Assembly (NCBI GenBank): GCA_047947135.1
Contig: CP170457.1
Location: 3,968,001 to 4,032,000 of the forward strand
Reading direction: 5' to 3'
DNA from: Planctobacterium sp047947135
Lineage (GTDB): Bacteria; Pseudomonadota; Gammaproteobacteria; Enterobacterales; Alteromonadaceae
DNA: 64,000 bases
This document shows, piece by piece, positions 36,551 to 44,140 of the stretch. Each line of letters starts with the position of its first letter. The first letter of the stretch is position 1. The notes under the pieces were generated by a model. It saw only the letters and a list, made by a program, of their open reading frames with translations, ran no database searches and was not told where the DNA came from. The position numbers and the translations under genes were made by a program.

Positions 36551-36827
36551 GCTAGAGTTTAAAAAATCCGCACTCAAAGAATGGAAAAAACTTGGTGCAA
36601 CGATACAACAGCAATTCAAAAAGAAATTATCTGAAGATCTGGAAAGTCCTCGTATTCAAAGTGCAAAATTATCCGGCACTAATGAGTTATATAAAATAAA
36701 ATTGAGACAAGCGCGTTATCGCTTAGTTTATGAAGTTAATGACGCAACGGTTACTGTAACTGTAATTTCAGTCGGGAGACGTGATAAAGGAAAAGCCTAC
36801 AAAGTTGCTATGAATCGGACCAATTAA
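36540..36827 (+). CDS. RelE-type toxin (ribosome-dependent mRNA interferase)
   Basis: A 95-residue RelE-family toxin: TYELEFKKSALKEWKKLGATIQQQFKKKL at the N-terminus and the core KLSGTNELYKIKLRQARYRLVYEVNDATVTVTVISVGRRDKGKAYKVA. Catalytic basic residues are seen (Lys52/54-like in YKIKLRQARYRL, Arg in VGRRDK). RelE toxins cut mRNA in the ribosomal A site. The gene overlaps the antitoxin by 11 nt. Both parts look intact, so the pair is probably functional. Confidence 0.87.
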   Translation: MTYELEFKKSALKEWKKLGATIQQQFKKKLSEDLESPRIQSAKLSGTNELYKIKLRQARYRLVYEVNDATVTVTVISVGRRDKGKAYKVAMNRTN

Positions 36828-36829
36828 TA

Positions 36830-36904
36830 GAAACATAACGACGTTTTAAGGGGCGCAAACCGCTGGCTATAATGCGTGGAGCGCTAAGCCCGCGAGTTTG
36901 CGTC
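36830..36904. repeat. attC-like imperfect palindrome after relE
   Basis: CATAAC (36834-36839) comes seven nt after the relE stop, then a long imperfect hairpin: CGCAAACCGC (36854-36863) pairs with GCGAGTTTGCG (36892-36902) with one bulged A, and inside it GGCT (36865-36868) pairs with AGCC (36887-36890). A bulged base in a long stem flanked by an AAC motif is how integron attC sites look. A clear GTTRRRY partner is missing on the right. Confidence 0.45.
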
Positions 36905-37014
36905 ACAGCTAGAGCCAGAACAGCAAGCAACGCTATGAGTGATTTAGAAATTCTCAACAGATGCCTCCGATGGCACACCAACGTTTCCATTTGTACCATT
37001 ATTATTTCACACTT

Positions 37015-37536
37015 TTAAATGACTTCGTAAGTGTTGAATACGATGCCGCAGCCATATATTTTTTGATCAACAAGTTTCAGTGAAACATAGTGTGGAATTG
37101 AACCGAACAAAGGAATTCCAGAGCCGAATATTACGGGGTTTAGCTTAATTACAATTTTGTCTACCAAGCCGGCTATTACCAACTGGGTAGCGATTTCTGA
37201 ACCACCGCAGACCCAGATTGGGCGATCGGATTCGGACTTTAGCCCTTTGACAAATTCAACCAGTTCGGACGCTACCAGCTCAACGGCGGGATCAGGACTT
37301 GCGTCCATCGACTTAGAAAAGACGATTTGGCGCATTTCAGGGTATGGGCTGGTTTTTCCTTCCTTAAGTCCAATCTCATAAGTTTTTCGACCCATTAGGA
37401 CAGTGCCAAACTGCTTCTGGTCATTAAAGAAATCAGAAACGACTTCATCATCCCAGGCGAATCCATCGAATGAGCCGTCTTCATGGGCAATAAAGCCATC
37501 GAGAGTGGAAGCAACGTAATAAATAAGTTCAGACAT
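37015..37536 (-). CDS. RibD C-terminal/dihydrofolate reductase-like protein
   Basis: From ATG 37536 (AGGT 6 nt upstream) the product has 173 residues. It follows the RibD C-terminal (DHFR-fold) pattern: ELIYYVASTLDGFIAHEDGSFDGFAWD, FGTVLMGRKTYEIGL, WVCGGSEIATQLVIAGLVDKIVIKLNPVIFGSGIPLFG. These proteins are NADPH-dependent reductases of unknown substrate and are common in integron cassettes and accessory regions. GTTATGC (minus strand) lies about 30 nt upstream of the start, consistent with a cassette junction. Confidence 0.85.
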   Translation of the reverse strand: MSELIYYVASTLDGFIAHEDGSFDGFAWDDEVVSDFFNDQKQFGTVLMGRKTYEIGLKEGKTSPYPEMRQIVFSKSMDASPDPAVELVASELVEFVKGLKSESDRPIWVCGGSEIATQLVIAGLVDKIVIKLNPVIFGSGIPLFGSIPHYVSLKLVDQKIYGCGIVFNTYEVI

Positions 37537-37561
37537 GGTGATACCTATGTAATTGGGTGTG

Positions 37562-37672
37562 GGGCATAACGACCCCAATAAGAGGAGGTTAACATTTGAC
37601 TATACTGTGAGACGAAGCGAAACCGAGCCATCGTAATTTTTCCCACTTTAAACAGTTGTTATATGCCACACA
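37562..37672 (-). repeat. attC-like junction between cupin and RibD-like cassettes
   Basis: On the minus strand CATATAACAAC (near 37670) and GTCGTTATGCC (37564-37574) delimit about 105 nt without coding potential, right before the RibD-like gene. The two ends are roughly complementary. The internal stem is not convincing, so I score it low. Confidence 0.3.
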
Positions 37673-38079
37673 CTTGCATAAGCCAATAATATATAACTTA
37701 ATTCTGTATTTAATGCCGAGTAAATTAGTTATCTGAGATCCCTAAAGCCTAAACCCCAGTGTTGTCTGCTTTTCGAGCGGAAATTATACGAATAATATTC
37801 TCAGAATCTCTACAGCTCCGCTTTGTCCAAGAATGATTAAACGTTCTTCTCTTTAGGAAATTTAAGGGGTCGGAATAACTCTGGCTAACTCATCAGAAAA
37901 TACAGATTTGGCCTTATCGAAGCCAATTCCGTATTTCTTTGTGTTGGATTCAGATTTCGCTTTATCTCATTCGGATCTCAAATCATCCATAACTACTGCG
38001 AAATGACAAAAGAAGAAAATTACAAGTTACGTTTGAGGGCTCATGCCCCAGGAAGCTTGCGACCAATTACAGCGGTTTG
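37579..38079. other. 501-nt non-coding gap between RibD-like and cupin genes
   Basis: No ORF with coding character on either strand. A 35-codon reading frame at 38004 (+) runs across the boundary motif and is probably chance. The cupin stop codon is embedded in GCATAAC (minus strand, about 38080-38086), and a further GTTATG-type motif lies near 37565, so the gap is bounded by cassette-like junctions at both ends. Confidence 0.45.
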
Positions 38080-38427
38080 TTATGCCCGCACCTCAATACG
38101 ATCTCCGTGACTAGGAGGTGTCGAAGTAACTGTAAAAATCAAATCACAGTCCTGTTCGTTGCGCAACTGATGAGGTGTGTTTGCTGGTATGTGAAGCCCT
38201 TGATGTTTTTCTAAATGGAAGATTTCTTTGTTAGCTTCTATCGTCGCTAAACCGCTAATGACATAGAAAAACTGTTCAGAGAATTGATGAAGATGTCGAA
38301 TTTCTGCGCACCCCGACGGAACACGCTCTTGAATTACGCTAAGCGATTCGGTCTTAACCAGGTGCCAGCCATCGCAGCCATTTCCCCAAACGTAGTGTTC
38401 AGCATTTTCGAGAGAAGAGATCTTCAT
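38080..38427 (-). CDS. Cupin-domain protein (cassette-like)
   Basis: A 115-residue single cupin: motif 1 RHLHQFSEQFFYVISGLATIE and motif 2 LHIPANTPHQLRN give two His, a Glu/Gln position and a third His for metal. ATG 38427 is preceded by AGGA 5 nt upstream. The stop codon sits inside GCATAAC and a GTTATGC lies 15 nt before the start, both cassette-like. Possibly a small isomerase or dioxygenase-like protein; no function can be given. Confidence 0.8.
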   Translation of the reverse strand: MKISSLENAEHYVWGNGCDGWHLVKTESLSVIQERVPSGCAEIRHLHQFSEQFFYVISGLATIEANKEIFHLEKHQGLHIPANTPHQLRNEQDCDLIFTVTSTPPSHGDRIEVRA

Positions 38428-38440
38428 AAAAATCCTTTTA

Positions 38441-38540
38441 GGGCATAACGACCCAGGTTAAACGGCAAATACATGTTGGTCATCATCCCGCAGGGGAAGC
38501 CAGCATGTGTTTTCTAGTTGAACATTTTGTTAACCGCGTT
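38441..38540 (-). repeat. attC-like site upstream of cupin gene
   Basis: AAATACATGTTGG (38467-38479) pairs with CCAGCATGTGTTT (38500-38512): 13 bp with two G-T pairs, 20-nt loop. It is flanked by CATAACGACC (38445-38454) and TTGTTAACC (38527-38535). In the minus direction this reads GGTTAACAA, stem, GGGTCGTTATGCC, then the cupin gene, which matches the order inverse core, stem, core, gene start expected for an attC-cassette junction. Confidence 0.45.
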
Positions 38541-38652
38541 GCTGCCATACACGAGGTGACCTACTGGAATATAGCAGCTAAACATCACTCTGGAGGTGGG
38601 CGATGGCATCTGGTCAGCGCTGCGCCTGATTACACATTTTTCTATTTTATAA

Positions 38653-39348
38653 CTATTCTCGACCGGGTAATTTTTTCCAGGTAACTTTATCGCGCAAATA
38701 CACTGGCTCTAAGTCCATGATATCTATTGCTTTTTGTTGCTCAAGCTGTGCGATGACAAAGGGCAGCATAAATTCTGCACTGGGATATTGCACTAATGGC
38801 GCCCCTGATACACTATTTTGCAACTCGGAATAAGCCTGCCAACCCGTTCCAGCAAAACCAAACTCTCGTCCGCTGCCAAGATATTCACTGGCGACCTGTT
38901 GCGGCGGTAAAACTTGCTGCACCTCTCGTTCGCACATTAATCCAGCGTCATCCACGTCAAATCCGGCAAAATACACTTCAGACATGCGCGCATCAATTGC
39001 CGAATATACCTGCCCCACTCCGGTACGATGATAGGTTTCTTGTGCCATGGCCTGCAGCGTTGACGCACCAACAACTGGGATTTTGGCGCCAAAAGCCAAC
39101 CCTTGAGCCATACCCATGGCGATACGCACACCGGTAAAACTGCCAGGGCCGATACCGACTCCCAAGATATCTATATCGTTAATCGTCACCTTGGCGTCTT
39201 TCAAAAGTTCATCCACCATAGGTAGCAAACGCTTGCTATGTTCCTGCGGACAGACTGCAAATTTGCTTGTAACAGTGCCGTTCAGTGAAAACGCAACAGA
39301 ACAGGCTTCCGTTGCGGTATCAATGACTAGTATCTTTTTATCATTCAT
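38653..39348 (-). CDS. tsaB: TsaB, tRNA threonylcarbamoyladenosine biosynthesis protein
   Basis: A 231-residue protein of the ASKHA fold. TsaB scaffolds TsaD and TsaE to make the universal t6A37 of ANN-decoding tRNAs. The N-terminus ILVIDTATEACSVAF and the block GVGIGPGSFTGVRIAMGMAQGLAF (about 63-86) are diagnostic. Its start overlaps the end of yoaA by 8 nt; the two genes are also neighbours in E. coli. Confidence 0.95.
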   Translation of the reverse strand: MNDKKILVIDTATEACSVAFSLNGTVTSKFAVCPQEHSKRLLPMVDELLKDAKVTINDIDILGVGIGPGSFTGVRIAMGMAQGLAFGAKIPVVGASTLQAMAQETYHRTGVGQVYSAIDARMSEVYFAGFDVDDAGLMCEREVQQVLPPQQVASEYLGSGREFGFAGTGWQAYSELQNSVSGAPLVQYPSAEFMLPFVIAQLEQQKAIDIMDLEPVYLRDKVTWKKLPGRE

Positions 39349-41269
39349 GGGTTGTTCTGATGTTCTCTAAAAATTGAAGGGCGGTATTCACATTTCTGGT
39401 TCGCCGCATATTAGGCAAGCTGCGCAAAAAGGTCGCGCCATAATCGCGGTTGACTAATCTATCATCGCAGATGACCAATACCCCTTTGTCGTCCTCGTCA
39501 CGAATTAATCGTCCGGCCCCCTGCTTTAATGTGATAACCGCCTGTGGAATTTGTAGCTGTGCAAACGGATTACCACCCTGCTTACGACAATCATCAATCT
39601 TTGCCTGCAATAATGGGTCATCTGGCGACGCAAAGGGTAACTTGTCAATCATAACACAAGTCAAATGTTCACCTTTGACATCGACCCCTTCCCAAAACGC
39701 GCCGGTTCCCAACAAGACGGCATCTTTTTCCGTCAGAAAGGCGTCCAGCAGGGCGCGTTTGCTGGTTTTACCCTGCAATAAAATAGGATTATCAATGTGC
39801 TCTGGCAACATCTCGGCCAGTTGCCTCATCATGGCGTGACTGGTAAACAATAAAAAACACCGACCTTTGCTGGCATCAATTAACTTAACGGCCAGGTCCA
39901 GCAGCTTTTCTTTGCGATCATGGCCCGAGGTCTGTGGTAAATAACGAGGCACACACAACAGGGCTTGTGATGGGTAGTCAAATGGGCTTTCAAGGAGCAA
40001 TTCCTCAGGTGTCTCTAAGCCCAATTGCCGCTTATAATGGCTAAAGGATTCGTCTACACTTAACGTCGCTGAGGTGAATATCCAGGACTTGGCAATTTCA
40101 TGCATGAGCCCGGAAAACTTCTCAGCAATACTTAACGGCGTCAGGTGCAGAACGATGTGTTTCGGCGTCGTTTCAAACCACAAGCTGTTTCCGGTTTGCT
40201 TGGCATCCATCATTACGGCCAGCTTCTGTCTTGCCTGACTAAAACGTTCGAATAGATTATCCAAATCTTTGTCGCGCCCTAAATGCACTTTGACCACATC
40301 ATGCAACAAATCAAATGCCGATGATATTTTACTCATCTGAGTTTGTACTTCATGACGTTGCATTTGTGCAAACCAATTGCCGCGCTGCGCCTGTTCCGGA
40401 TACATCATGCGCAGATCAGCCCACGCCATTCGTAATTTCTCAGCACATTTACTCAATTGCGCAGCATCTTTCAATGTGGTTTTTTGCAGAATTTCAATGT
40501 CACGGCAAAGATCTGAGGTCTGACGGCTGGACAACGCCTCGCCAAAGTACTCCGTGGCAATCTCTGGAATTTGATGGGCTTCATCAAAAACAATAACGTC
40601 CGCTTCAGGAATAAGTTCACCAAACCCGGTATCTTTCAGCGCTAAGTCGGCAAAAAACAAGTGATGGTTAACCACCACCAAATCCGCTTCCATGGCCGCT
40701 TTTCGGGCCTGCACCAGATAACAGTCTTCATAATCAGGGCAGTCTCTGCCAAGGCAATTGTCCACTGTTGAAGTGACATAGGGTAAGGCCATGGAGTCTT
40801 CCGCTATTTCCGTCAGTTCCCCAGTATCACCGGTTTTAGTACTCAGTGACCACTTTTTCACTTTATTGACATCGGACAACACGTTGGCATCTACCAAATG
40901 AGATTGGCGACTAAATTGTGCCAGTCGGTAGGTACATAAATAATTGGCGCGTCCTTTCAAAAGCGCTGTAGATTTATTGCTTCGCAGGGCTTTTTTTATA
41001 AGAGGTAAATCCCGCAGATAGAGTTGTTCCTGCAAATTTTTGGTGCCGGTAGAGATAATCACTTTTTGCGTGCTGCAAAAAGCCGGGACAAGATAAGCAA
41101 AGGTCTTTCCGGTGCCCGTACCAGCCTCGACCAGCAGTGCCTGCTCTTCTGTGATGGCTTGATGAACCTTCTCGGCCATTTCCGTCTGAGACGCCCGTGA
41201 AGTATAACCAGCAATGTGCTTTGCCAGCTCCCCATCTTCAGAAAACATCTTTGTTATTTTATTCGTCAT
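39341..41269 (-). CDS. yoaA: YoaA, DinG/XPD-family iron-sulfur DNA helicase
   Basis: A 642-residue superfamily 2 helicase. Walker A is EAGTGTGKT (48-56), DEAH at 229-232, and four Cys (112, 172, 177, 183) are placed to hold the [4Fe-4S] cluster of XPD-like helicases. C-terminal motifs include GTGAFWEGVDVKGE and QGAGRLIRDEDDKG. YoaA aids repair of stalled forks in E. coli, with the Pol III chi subunit. It overlaps tsaB by 8 nt. Confidence 0.93.
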   Translation of the reverse strand: MTNKITKMFSEDGELAKHIAGYTSRASQTEMAEKVHQAITEEQALLVEAGTGTGKTFAYLVPAFCSTQKVIISTGTKNLQEQLYLRDLPLIKKALRSNKSTALLKGRANYLCTYRLAQFSRQSHLVDANVLSDVNKVKKWSLSTKTGDTGELTEIAEDSMALPYVTSTVDNCLGRDCPDYEDCYLVQARKAAMEADLVVVNHHLFFADLALKDTGFGELIPEADVIVFDEAHQIPEIATEYFGEALSSRQTSDLCRDIEILQKTTLKDAAQLSKCAEKLRMAWADLRMMYPEQAQRGNWFAQMQRHEVQTQMSKISSAFDLLHDVVKVHLGRDKDLDNLFERFSQARQKLAVMMDAKQTGNSLWFETTPKHIVLHLTPLSIAEKFSGLMHEIAKSWIFTSATLSVDESFSHYKRQLGLETPEELLLESPFDYPSQALLCVPRYLPQTSGHDRKEKLLDLAVKLIDASKGRCFLLFTSHAMMRQLAEMLPEHIDNPILLQGKTSKRALLDAFLTEKDAVLLGTGAFWEGVDVKGEHLTCVMIDKLPFASPDDPLLQAKIDDCRKQGGNPFAQLQIPQAVITLKQGAGRLIRDEDDKGVLVICDDRLVNRDYGATFLRSLPNMRRTRNVNTALQFLENIRTTHE

Positions 41270-41291
41270 GTGTCCCTTAATTTCGCTCTGG

Positions 41292-42164
41292 CTACCAAAT
41301 AGGCATCGCCGCCAACCCCATCAATAACACCCAGGCAGCAAAAAACATTTTCAACTTGGTAACGGAAAAGTACAGCACTAAATATCTCGCCACACTGCCA
41401 CCGATAACCGCTCCCAAACCAGCAAAAGCCAGAATTGGCCAATATACTCCCTGGCTGATAAACAGATGATAAACCACCCCACCCCAAACTGAAAATGCAC
41501 TCAGAATGACAGCGCTGGCGATAGCAAACGACACATTGAAGCCCCGAAATATAAGATAGATAGCGACCAGCTCTCCAACACCGACCGACAACCACCCGGT
41601 AATGACGCCGCCTAATAAACTCACTATAGGCAACCAAAGATCATCGACCTTGGCAATCTGATGTCGAAACTGGCTTTTGCGATACATCGGTATCGAGGCA
41701 AAAATAGATATGGCTAATACAACGGAAAACAGGCCAAAACTGGTATGCAGGTTATGGGGGACACTGATACCACCATACTGTACTAGCAAAATTCCCAGTA
41801 TCGAAAATGGCACACTTCGTTTCAGTACACAGGCTAAGGTCTGCCATTCTGGATCGGCCTCTTTGTGTTGTTTGCGAAACCAAAACCAAGAAATCGCACC
41901 GGCGGTCATACCAAAACACTGAATGGCAAAGCTCGTCGCGACAATATGTGTCGTATCAAAATTCAACTGCTCAAAAAAAGGTACAAAAACAACGCCTCCA
42001 CCGGCGCCTGTCGCACTTGCAAACACGGCCCCGACGATACCCAGAAAGACAAACATGGCGTAATCCTGAATAAGCTGCAACGGCTCGTTACTGACCAAAA
42101 CTAAAGCCATAACCCAAAATGCAAAAAGCAGAGTTCTAATGCGGGTAGCCGTGATTGTCACCAT
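41292..42164 (-). CDS. TSUP (TauE/SafE) family permease
   Basis: A 290-residue membrane protein with about eight hydrophobic segments. The paired TSUP signature is visible: an N-terminal ASATGAGGGVVFVPFF and a C-terminal half beginning LLGGVITGWLSVGVGELVAIYLIF. TSUP members export sulfite, sulfoacetate or sulfur-containing organic anions. It lies 22 nt before yoaA on the same strand, so it may share a transcript with yoaA-tsaB, but no sulfur genes adjoin. Substrate unknown. Confidence 0.88.
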   Translation of the reverse strand: MVTITATRIRTLLFAFWVMALVLVSNEPLQLIQDYAMFVFLGIVGAVFASATGAGGGVVFVPFFEQLNFDTTHIVATSFAIQCFGMTAGAISWFWFRKQHKEADPEWQTLACVLKRSVPFSILGILLVQYGGISVPHNLHTSFGLFSVVLAISIFASIPMYRKSQFRHQIAKVDDLWLPIVSLLGGVITGWLSVGVGELVAIYLIFRGFNVSFAIASAVILSAFSVWGGVVYHLFISQGVYWPILAFAGLGAVIGGSVARYLVLYFSVTKLKMFFAAWVLLMGLAAMPIW

Positions 42165-42434
42165 GTATTTCGATTCGCTCGTATTAAAGGGATGCTGTGT
42201 GTTATACCGATAAAAAGCAATAAATGATCGTTCAGCGCCATATAAGACGCATTAATTCAGAACGCGCGGCACTTTATCACAGTATCGAAGACGCCCCAAT
42301 TATTATGGAACACCCGCCAGAGCACTTCTATCCACCCACAACGAAGCTGAACAGACTATAAACTCATCAATGCACATTGCACTGGTCATACTTGTTACCG
42401 CATAATGGATTTAAACTCAATGGACAGGACAATT

Positions 42435-43655
42435 ATGAGCGACACTAAATTTGATATCGTGGTTTTTGGCGCCACCAGCTTTGTGGGCAAAATACTCAGC
42501 CAATATCTGTTCGAAAATTACCGGGATAGCGATGTCAGCTGGGCGATTGCGGGTCGCTCAGAAAAGAAGCTGACCGATTTAAAGCAACAATTGGGTAAGG
42601 GTGCCGAAAACATTCCTACTATTATTGCCGATGCCGCTGATGAATCCGCGTTACAGGCGATGTGTCAGCAGGCTAAAGTGATTATCTCAACCGTTGGTCC
42701 TTATGCTTTTTATGGCGAACCACTGGTGAAGGTGTGCGCAGAAACCGGTACGGATTACTGTGACCTGACTGGCGAAACGCAATGGATTGCGGAGATGCTG
42801 GAAAAATATGAAGCTACCGCGAAAAAAAATGGGGCACGTATCGTCAATTGCTGTGGATTTGATTCGATTCCATCTGATATGGGTGTGTTGTTTTTACAGG
42901 AAAATGCAAAACAGCAATTCGATGAATACTGTTATCGCGTTAAAATGCGTGTAAAAGCAGCCAAAGGAGGTATGTCAGGCGGTACTGTCGCCAGCCTGCT
43001 CAATGTTGCAAAACAGGCTGCGGCCGATCCAGCCCTGCGTCGTCAGTTGGTTAACCCCTATGCATTGTGCCCTCAGAACCACCCTTTCTTTGCGCATCAG
43101 GCGAGTAACAGCAAAGCCAAATTTGATGGTGATTTTAAACGCTGGATAGCCCCTTTTGTGATGGCAGCGATCAATACTCGCATTGTACATCGCAGCAACG
43201 CTCTGCTGGACGCACGTTACGGTAAAAACTTCTTATACGATGAAGCCATGCTGATGAAAGGACGCGGTGCGGCAACCGGCATGTCGTTTGGTATGGGAGG
43301 CTTTATGTTAGCAGCCACCATCAGCCCATTGCGTGCCGCCATGGAAAAGCTGTTTTTACCCAAGCCCGGTGAAGGACCAAGCCCCAAAGAGCAGGAAGAA
43401 GGCTTCTTTAATCTGCATTTTATGGGTGAGACGGCAATGGGCAAAACCATCAAAGCCAAAGTCACTGGCGACCGTGACCCTGGCTATGGCTCAACCGCAA
43501 AAATGTTAAGTGAAACGGCTATCTATTTCGCCAAAGAGTTGCCGAAAGATAAAGAAGGCGGCTTCTGGACACCATCCACCCTGTTTGGCATGCCGTTGGT
43601 GGAGCGGTTGCAGCAAAAGGCCGGATTAACTTTTGAGATAGTGAAAGACGACTGA
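42435..43655 (+). CDS. Saccharopine dehydrogenase-like / trans-acting enoyl reductase family protein
   Basis: From ATG 42435 (AGGA 5 nt upstream; in-frame ATGs 15 and 30 nt earlier lack one) the product has 406 residues. The N-terminal Rossmann fold reads DIVVFGATSFVGKILSQYL, then IISTVGPYAFYGEPLVKVCAETGTDYCDLTGETQWI and IVNCCGFDSIPSDMG. These blocks define the family that includes mycobacterial trans-acting enoyl reductase and eukaryotic saccharopine dehydrogenase-like oxidoreductases. No polyketide synthase is nearby; a role in lipid metabolism is guesswork. It stands alone. Confidence 0.87.
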   Translation: MSDTKFDIVVFGATSFVGKILSQYLFENYRDSDVSWAIAGRSEKKLTDLKQQLGKGAENIPTIIADAADESALQAMCQQAKVIISTVGPYAFYGEPLVKVCAETGTDYCDLTGETQWIAEMLEKYEATAKKNGARIVNCCGFDSIPSDMGVLFLQENAKQQFDEYCYRVKMRVKAAKGGMSGGTVASLLNVAKQAAADPALRRQLVNPYALCPQNHPFFAHQASNSKAKFDGDFKRWIAPFVMAAINTRIVHRSNALLDARYGKNFLYDEAMLMKGRGAATGMSFGMGGFMLAATISPLRAAMEKLFLPKPGEGPSPKEQEEGFFNLHFMGETAMGKTIKAKVTGDRDPGYGSTAKMLSETAIYFAKELPKDKEGGFWTPSTLFGMPLVERLQQKAGLTFEIVKDD

Positions 43656-43676
43656 TTGATATAGTAGGCTCAGATA

Positions 43677-43922
43677 TTATTTCACTATTTTTTCCAGTTG
43701 CAGCAGCGAGTCGGAGATTTCTTCGGTTTTAAGCTGCAATATGGCCTGAGCATCGTAAACCCCTTGATTGTAATAATAACTGCCCAACTCTTTGGAAATA
43801 AAATCCAACAGAAACTGGGCGTCAAAGTCTCCCAAATCCATTTCCAGCTCATTCGAGCAATACGCCTGTAGCTTGGTGACTAATAACTCCGTGTCTGCTT
43901 TAGAGAAATTGATTTCGGACAT
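43677..43922 (-). CDS. DUF2164 family protein
   Basis: An 81-residue protein with the DUF2164 pattern: INFSKADTELLVTKLQAYCSNELEMDLGDFDAQFLLDFISKELGSYYYNQGVYDAQAIL. Family members are small, acidic and helical, with no known function. It converges with the saccharopine-dehydrogenase-like gene. Confidence 0.88.
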   Translation of the reverse strand: MSEINFSKADTELLVTKLQAYCSNELEMDLGDFDAQFLLDFISKELGSYYYNQGVYDAQAILQLKTEEISDSLLQLEKIVK

Positions 43923-44140
43923 AAAAAATAAATTATATTAATTCAGGAGGTAGCAAACGCTATCACGAATTTCAGGATGGTACGATACTAATACCAGAAA
44001 GGTTATAAGCTTAAGTGGCGGGCGAGCAGGCGAAATGCTATAAATTTCTGAGCGAAATATGAGAAAAGGGATATCGACCGTTCTTTCAATTGCGTTGTAG
44101 CATTCACCTGTTGTGATCAATTAAAAATGTCACCGCACTG

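Noticed and set aside
36808..36999. A 63-codon minus-strand reading frame after the RibD-like gene
   Set aside because: It runs through the attC-like palindrome (ending in PLKRRYVSINWSDS) and lacks a start signal; such frames are typical artefacts of cassette recombination sites.
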